64,000 bases of DNA from Bartonella grahamii ATCC 700132 (GTDB lineage: Bacteria; Pseudomonadota; Alphaproteobacteria; Rhizobiales; Rhizobiaceae). The position numbers and the translations under genes were made by a program. The stretch spans positions 1-64,000 of the forward strand of contig NZ_JACX01000001.1 in assembly GCF_000518085.1 (NCBI RefSeq), in the 5' to 3' direction. The notes under the pieces were generated by a model. That model saw only the letters and a program-made list of their open reading frames with translations. It was not told the DNA's origin and did not search any database. Shown one piece after another: positions 58,744 to 64,000 of this stretch. Numbering within the stretch: the first letter of the stretch is position 1; every line of letters begins with the position of its first letter.

Positions 58744-61431
58744 TTAAACGGCTAACTTACGCAAGACATATTGCAAAATTCCCCCATGATGCAAATAATC
58801 TAGCTCATCTTCAGTATCGATACGGCATAATAACGGAGCGGTTTTTATCGTACCATCAGAAAAAGTAATTTTCGCTACTGTCTTTTGACGAGGTTTCAAG
58901 TTATGAATTCCTTCAATTGTCACCTTTTCATCTCCCTTTAAGCCTAAAGATTTCCAACTTACACCCTCCTCAAAGACAAAGGGAACAATGCCCATACCAA
59001 CAAGATTAGAGCGATGAATCCTTTCAAAAGACTGTACAATCACTGCTTTTATACCAAGAAGATTGGTACCTTTGGCTGCCCAATCACGCGATGATCCATT
59101 GCCATATTCAATACCAGCAAAAACAACGAGTGGAGTACCTTCTTGCTTATACGCCATTGCTGCGTCGTAAATGGCTTGTTCTACCGCTGACGGATAATGA
59201 ACCGTATAACCTCCTTCTCGACCATTTTCCCCCAACATGAAATTACGAATGCGAATATTGGCAAAGGTCCCACGCACCATAACTTCATGATTCCCACGAC
59301 GCGTTCCATACTGATTAAAATCAGCCACTTTAACGCCATGATCCATTAAATATTTTCCGGCAGGAGAAGCTGCTTTAATAGAACCAGCAGGAGAAATATG
59401 ATCCGTCGTGATTTTATCACCAAATAAACCTAAAATCCGTGCATCTTTAATATCTGGTAAGATATCAGGTGTTTTCTGCATATCATCGAAATAAGGTGGA
59501 TTGCGTACATAAGTGGATTGCTCATCCCAAGAATAGGTAGAACCCGTAGGGATCTGAACTTTTTGCCAATTTTCATCCCCCTTAAAAACATCTGCATACT
59601 TTTCAGCAAAAACCTTACGCGTGACATTTTTTTCGATGAATTCCTGTATTTCTTGAGAGGTTGGCCAAATATCTCTCAAATAAATGGGTTGGCCATTTGA
59701 ATCTTCACCAAGAGGTTCCTTGATTAAATCTTTACACACCGTCCCGATGAGCGCATGTGCAACAACTAACGGTGGTGAAGCTAAATAATTCGCTTGCACA
59801 TCAGGGGAAACACGCCCTTCAAAATTACGATTTCCCGAAAGAACTGCAGATGCAATTATACCATTGTCATTAATCGTTTTGGAAATAGCTGGATGCAAAG
59901 GACCAGAATTCCCAATACATGTTGTGCACCCAAATCCTACTAAGTTAAATCCTAATGCATCTAAATCTTTTTGCAGACCCGAATTTTGAAGGTAAGCTTC
60001 AACGACTTGTGAACCTGGTGCAAGAGAAGTTTTTACCCATGGTTTGCTCTTGAGACCTTTTGCCACAGCATTTCTTGCCAAAAGACCCGCTGCAATAAGA
60101 ACACTTGGATTCGATGTATTCGTACACGACGTAATCGCAGCGATCACCACATCACCGTGACCAAGCGTATATTCTTCACCCTCAACCTGATAACGCTTAT
60201 CTTGTTCAGAAGTCTTCTTATAGTCTTCGACCAATGCCTTCTCAAAACCCTGCCCAACGTTTTCCAATGCAATACGTCCTTCAGGACGTTTAGGACCAGC
60301 CATAGAAGGAACAACAGTTCCCATATCCAATTCAATTGTATCACTAAAAATGGGATGAGCCACCATTTCGTCATGCCACATCCCTTGTGCTTTGGTGTAA
60401 GCTTCTACTAAGGCAATCCGATCTTCATCACGCCCTGTCATATTGAGATAACGCACTGTCTCCTTATCAATTGGGAAAAAACCACATGTTGCTCCATATT
60501 CAGGTGCCATATTTCCAATCGTTGCCCGATCAGCAAGCGTCATCTGCTCCAAACCAGGACCAAAAAACTCAACAAATTTACCGACAACACCCTTCCGGCG
60601 TAGCATTTGAGTCACAGTCAATACGAGATCGGTGGCTGTTACACCTTCTTTAAGTTTACCTGTTAGACGAAAACCAATCACTTCAGGTAACAACATAGAA
60701 ACAGGTTGGCCTAACATTGCTGCTTCTGCTTCAATACCACCAACACCCCAACCTAAAACCCCTAAACCATTAACCATAGTCGTATGCGAATCAGTTCCCA
60801 CACAGGTGTCAGGATAAATCGTCTCACAGCCCTCTTCATTCTTCATCCATACACATTGTGCTAAATATTCTAGGTTAACCTGATGACAAATCCCTGTTCC
60901 TGGAGGAACAACGCGAAAATTTTGAAAGGCTTGCTGCCCCCATTTAAGGAAACGATAGCGTTCACCATTGCGTTCATATTCATGCTCAACGTTTTCCTTA
61001 AAAGCCATGGAATTGCCAAAAGCATCAACAATAACTGAGTGATCAATGATGAGATCAACGGGAATGAGAGGATTGATTTTTTCAGCGTTACCGCCAAGTT
61101 TAACCATAGCATCACGCATTGCAGAAAGATCAACAACTGCTGGAACACCTGTAAAATCCTGCATCAGAACACGTGCAGGACGGTAAGCAATTTCTGCCCC
61201 AGCGCTCCCTTTGTCGTTTAACCACTTAGCAACATTGAGGATATCCTCTTTTTTAACTGTGCGACCATCTTCAAATCGCAACAAATTTTCGAGAATAACT
61301 TTCATCGAAAACGGTAAACGAGAAACACCTTCAAGACCATTCTTCTCCGCTTCGATCAAGCTATAATAAGTATATTCTTTGCCACCAACATTTAATACTC
61401 TGCGACAATTAAAGCTATCAATTTGAGTCAT
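58744..61431 (-). CDS. acnA: Aconitate hydratase A
   Basis: 895 residues, the AcnA/IRP-type length. The three cluster Cys are visible in ITSCTNTSNPSV and GFGCTTCIGNSGPL; substrate-binding motifs include DSHTTMVNGLGVLGWGVGG and YGNGSSRDWAAKGT. It isomerises citrate to isocitrate in the TCA cycle with a 4Fe-4S cluster. Start ATG 61431 (MTQIDSFNCRRVL). Divergent from ccmA. Confidence 0.98.
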   Translation of the reverse strand: MTQIDSFNCRRVLNVGGKEYTYYSLIEAEKNGLEGVSRLPFSMKVILENLLRFEDGRTVKKEDILNVAKWLNDKGSAGAEIAYRPARVLMQDFTGVPAVVDLSAMRDAMVKLGGNAEKINPLIPVDLIIDHSVIVDAFGNSMAFKENVEHEYERNGERYRFLKWGQQAFQNFRVVPPGTGICHQVNLEYLAQCVWMKNEEGCETIYPDTCVGTDSHTTMVNGLGVLGWGVGGIEAEAAMLGQPVSMLLPEVIGFRLTGKLKEGVTATDLVLTVTQMLRRKGVVGKFVEFFGPGLEQMTLADRATIGNMAPEYGATCGFFPIDKETVRYLNMTGRDEDRIALVEAYTKAQGMWHDEMVAHPIFSDTIELDMGTVVPSMAGPKRPEGRIALENVGQGFEKALVEDYKKTSEQDKRYQVEGEEYTLGHGDVVIAAITSCTNTSNPSVLIAAGLLARNAVAKGLKSKPWVKTSLAPGSQVVEAYLQNSGLQKDLDALGFNLVGFGCTTCIGNSGPLHPAISKTINDNGIIASAVLSGNRNFEGRVSPDVQANYLASPPLVVAHALIGTVCKDLIKEPLGEDSNGQPIYLRDIWPTSQEIQEFIEKNVTRKVFAEKYADVFKGDENWQKVQIPTGSTYSWDEQSTYVRNPPYFDDMQKTPDILPDIKDARILGLFGDKITTDHISPAGSIKAASPAGKYLMDHGVKVADFNQYGTRRGNHEVMVRGTFANIRIRNFMLGENGREGGYTVHYPSAVEQAIYDAAMAYKQEGTPLVVFAGIEYGNGSSRDWAAKGTNLLGIKAVIVQSFERIHRSNLVGMGIVPFVFEEGVSWKSLGLKGDEKVTIEGIHNLKPRQKTVAKITFSDGTIKTAPLLCRIDTEDELDYLHHGGILQYVLRKLAV

Positions 61432-61728
61432 GACTGTCCACCCTCATACTATAACCACCCAATTTCCAGGAATGAACAACACAAACTACGAGTCAAGGTC
61501 GCAGCTTGAGCGCAGACGCAATCACCTCCGCTATCCATTTCCCCCTCCACCCTCTCATAGGCAAATGCGGAAATCAGCGCCAGAAACCATTTTACACCAG
61601 ATATTGATGTATGGCATCCCTTATAGAACTATTTCTAGAACTATTCTAGGTACAATTGCACAAAAAATGTGTTTTTTATTCTATAATGCAATAAAGAATA
61701 TGAAAATAAAAACAAAATAGGTAATCAC

Positions 61729-62340
61729 ATGGTGTTATCAGGCAAAGATTTAGCCGCTTACAGAAACGAGGAAATTCTGTTTAAAGGTCTTTCTTTTTGT
61801 TTATTTTCACAGCAACTGATGACAATCACTGGTCCTAATGGTATCGGAAAGTCTACATTACTCCGAATCATTGTCGGTCTTCTTGAAGCTGCTGAAGGTC
61901 ATATAATACTTAAAGACCATGATCAAATATACCCTGTTGCAACTGCGTGTCATTATCTTGGTCCTCAAAATGCTATGAAACCTCTCTTATCTGTCATGGA
62001 CAATTTGCAATTTTGGGCAGATTTTTATGGTCAACATTTACGCTTTGTGCATGAGGTTCTTGCTGATATTGGTCTTTCTAACCTTGAACATTTACCCTTT
62101 AAAGCTCTGTCAACTGGACAACAAAGACGCGTAGCTATTGCTCGCCTTTTGCTCTCCTATCGTCCTCTTTGGATTTTAGATGAACCAATATCTGGGCTTG
62201 ATAACCATGCTCAAAAACTCCTTGCTCGTATTTTCCAGCGTCATCTCAGTCAAGGTGGTATGATTATCGCTGCAACTCATAATTCCCTAGGTATTCCAGA
62301 AAACCATAAAATCGCTCTGGAAAAATTTTTACCTCTCTAG
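61729..62340 (+). CDS. ccmA: Heme exporter ATP-binding protein CcmA
   Basis: 203 residues, an ABC ATPase: Walker A GPNGIGKSTLLRI, signature LSTGQQRRVAIARL, Walker B LWILDEP. Part of the CcmABCD complex that releases holo-CcmE for cytochrome c maturation. First gene of the ccm operon. Divergent from acnA. Confidence 0.97.
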   Translation: MVLSGKDLAAYRNEEILFKGLSFCLFSQQLMTITGPNGIGKSTLLRIIVGLLEAAEGHIILKDHDQIYPVATACHYLGPQNAMKPLLSVMDNLQFWADFYGQHLRFVHEVLADIGLSNLEHLPFKALSTGQQRRVAIARLLLSYRPLWILDEPISGLDNHAQKLLARIFQRHLSQGGMIIAATHNSLGIPENHKIALEKFLPL

Positions 62341-62351
62341 GAGAGAATAAA

Positions 62352-63017
62352 ATGAAAGCACTATTCTGGCGTGATCTTAAACTATTATTAGCGCCACAAG
62401 CCTCTTCACTAACAGGACTATTGTTTTTTATCGCTGTTGTTGTCATAACCCCCTTTGCCATTGGACCAAATCCCAAAATTCTTGCACAAATAGGGCCTGG
62501 TATATTGTGGTTTGGAGCCCTTCTTGCAGGACTCCTCAATCTGAACAAACTTTTCCAAATCGATCGCGATGATGGTAATCTCGACCAATTTATCCTTTCA
62601 GGAAAAAGACAAAGTTTTACACTAATTGTTTTTACCAAATGTCTTGCCCATTGGGTAGGAACAATGCTTCCTCTTATTTTTGCTACACCTATTTTAGCCC
62701 TCATGCTCCATTTAGATGCAACAATAACTTTTACAACAATACTTACCCTTTTATGCGGAACACCAGCCATTATTTTTATTGGCGCCATAGGCGCTGCACT
62801 CGCAACCTCATTGTTGCACAGTACTCTGCTTATTTTTATCATTATCTTGCCGTGGATCATTCCAATTATGATTTTTGGTGTTTCGGCTGCTACAGCCCCA
62901 ATAAATCCAAATATTTCTTTTCTCACGTCCTTAGCTCTTCTCAGCGCTTTTTCACTTATTTTGAGTCTCTTTGGCTCTTTTGTTGCTGCAATAACGCTTA
63001 AACTTTTATCAGAATAA
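62352..63017 (+). CDS. ccmB: Heme exporter membrane protein CcmB
   Basis: 221 residues with about six membrane helices (LTGLLFFIAVVVITPFAIG, WFGALLAGLLNLNKLFQ, FIIILPWIIPIMIFG). Forms the membrane part of the ABC complex with CcmA. 11 bp after ccmA, with GGAGAG before the ATG. Confidence 0.96.
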   Translation: MKALFWRDLKLLLAPQASSLTGLLFFIAVVVITPFAIGPNPKILAQIGPGILWFGALLAGLLNLNKLFQIDRDDGNLDQFILSGKRQSFTLIVFTKCLAHWVGTMLPLIFATPILALMLHLDATITFTTILTLLCGTPAIIFIGAIGAALATSLLHSTLLIFIIILPWIIPIMIFGVSAATAPINPNISFLTSLALLSAFSLILSLFGSFVAAITLKLLSE

Positions 63018-63054
63018 TAAAAGATGATTGCCGCATAGAAAAACTCTGCCTATT

Positions 63055-63843
63055 ATGAATTTCATGAATGAACTATCTCGTCCATATAAAATCAGGTCAC
63101 TCCCTGCAAGTTTCACCCTTTTCATGAAAATAAGCAGTATCGTCTTACCTTGGTTGGCCGGCATAACATTGTGTTTCCTTATTTTAGGACTTATTCTGGT
63201 GATGTATTCCCCTGATGACTATCAACAAGGCATTACTGTTAAGATTATGTACCTTCATGTACCCTTTGCGTGGTTGTCTACATTCTGTTATGTAACGATG
63301 AGTGCAGCAGCATTAGGAAATCTGATTTGGAAATATCATCTTGCTGATGTGGCACTTAAATGTGGAGCGCCTATTGGAGCGATTTTTACCGCATTGGCTC
63401 TCATGACAGGAGCACTTTGGGGGCGACCTACATGGGGAACATGGTGGGTCTGGGATGCACGGTTAACATCAGTTTTAATTCTGCTTTTTATCTATCTTTC
63501 CATTATCCTGCTTGGACGTGCTTTTGACAACCAAGTAAAAGCCGCTCGCGCTACTGCAATTCTTACACTTGTTGGATTTGTTAATATTCCTGTTATTAAA
63601 TTTTCCGTTAATTGGTGGAATACATTGCATCAACCAGCATCATTGTTACGTGCTGGAGGATCAACAATCGACAATGCTATGTTATGGCCCCTTATAACAA
63701 TGCTATTTTGTTTTATCTTTATGTTTATTGCACTCTATTTGATGGCTATGCGAAATGAAATCAATAGTCATTATATCCGAATACTTCAGATTAAAAAATC
63801 CCGTCGTGCACAACAACAGGACTCTTCATCATGCTCGACCTAA
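63055..63843 (+). CDS. ccmC: Heme exporter protein CcmC
   Basis: The frame opens from a TTG at 63028, but I choose ATG 63055 (MNFMNELSRPYK); neither start has a clear ribosome site, so this is uncertain. About 260 residues with six membrane helices, the tryptophan-rich heme-handling motif WGTWWVWDARLTS and flanking conserved His (MYLHVPFAW, WNTLHQPAS). CcmC presents heme to CcmE. Its end overlaps ccmD by 13 bases. Confidence 0.95.
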   Translation: MNFMNELSRPYKIRSLPASFTLFMKISSIVLPWLAGITLCFLILGLILVMYSPDDYQQGITVKIMYLHVPFAWLSTFCYVTMSAAALGNLIWKYHLADVALKCGAPIGAIFTALALMTGALWGRPTWGTWWVWDARLTSVLILLFIYLSIILLGRAFDNQVKAARATAILTLVGFVNIPVIKFSVNWWNTLHQPASLLRAGGSTIDNAMLWPLITMLFCFIFMFIALYLMAMRNEINSHYIRILQIKKSRRAQQQDSSSCST

Positions 63844-64000
63844 ATGGCACCCAGGGCGGACTTTTAGGAAATCTATCTCAGAAAATTGATTTTTTCCTTA
63901 GCACCCTTAAACACGAGCAAATTGTTATTTTAAGCTATGTGCTTTCTGCAATATCCCTCTTATGTCTTATTGGATATATTCTTTGCAAAGCTCTATACCA
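63831..64000 (+). CDS. ccmD: Heme exporter protein CcmD, truncated by the window edge
   Basis: ATG 63831 opens a frame of 56 codons to the window end (MLDLNGTQGGLLG..., then the membrane segment VILSYVLSAISLLCLIGYIL). A small membrane protein directly after ccmC and overlapping its end is the expected CcmD, which helps release holo-CcmE. Too short for a firm sequence match; placement and topology carry the call. Confidence 0.8.
   Translation, partial: MLDLNGTQGGLLGNLSQKIDFFLSTLKHEQIVILSYVLSAISLLCLIGYILCKALY

Noticed and set aside
62264-62926. 220-codon minus-strand ORF antisense to ccmB
   Set aside because: Covers the well-supported ccmA/ccmB genes in opposite sense and has no family features.

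Overview
The window is chromosomal DNA of an AT-rich alphaproteobacterium, almost certainly a Bartonella species. The evidence is the pair of BadA/Vomp-type trimeric autotransporter adhesins, the Rhizobiales-type irr | fabA-fabB-fabI locus, the recF-dnaN-dnaA order with rpsT beside it, the small genome style with long AT-rich gaps, and decaying Bartonella-type integrase remnants. The species cannot be fixed from sequence alone.

Layout. (1) 1-12.05 kb: two head-to-tail adhesin genes on the minus strand. The left one runs off the window edge; the right one is complete and BadA-like. (2) 12.05-14.6 kb: the leader region of the right adhesin, an XRE/HTH regulator with a 15-bp perfect inverted repeat at its promoter, and three small divergent unrecognised ORFs. 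(3) 14.9-24.4 kb: an accessory region ending at the 3' side of a tRNA-Ser(GGA). It holds two intact MFS transporters and a set of broken genes: a thymidylate-kinase-like pseudogene, an MFS pseudogene coupled by an ATGA overlap to a frameshifted ATP-grasp ligase, and a heavily decayed unidentified gene next to the last MFS gene. It looks like the remains of a small-molecule synthesis and export cluster. (4) 24.9-41.8 kb: core genes (EIIA-HPr-EI fusion of the PTS, rpmA/rplU, tRNA-Ser(CGA), pgi, an RND efflux pump with its adaptor, tRNA-Arg(ACG), fhs, rpsU, an exported SH3 protein) separated by unusually long gene-free gaps. (5) 41.9-48.2 kb: irr, the unsaturated fatty acid genes fabA-fabB-fabI, a 1.9-kb mobile-element graveyard with an integrase remnant and inverted repeats, and gpsA. 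(6) 48.6-64 kb: the cyoABCD quinol oxidase, aroQ, recF-dnaN-dnaA with an inverted pair of DnaA boxes upstream of dnaA, rpsT, acnA, and the cytochrome c maturation operon ccmABC(D), cut by the right edge.

Functionally the window combines host adhesion, respiration (cyo, ccm, acnA), replication initiation (dnaA, dnaN, recF), fatty acid synthesis and iron-responsive control (irr). The parts most worth a second look are the regulator and non-coding signals around the adhesins, and the decaying ATP-grasp/MFS/kinase cluster next to tRNA-Ser.
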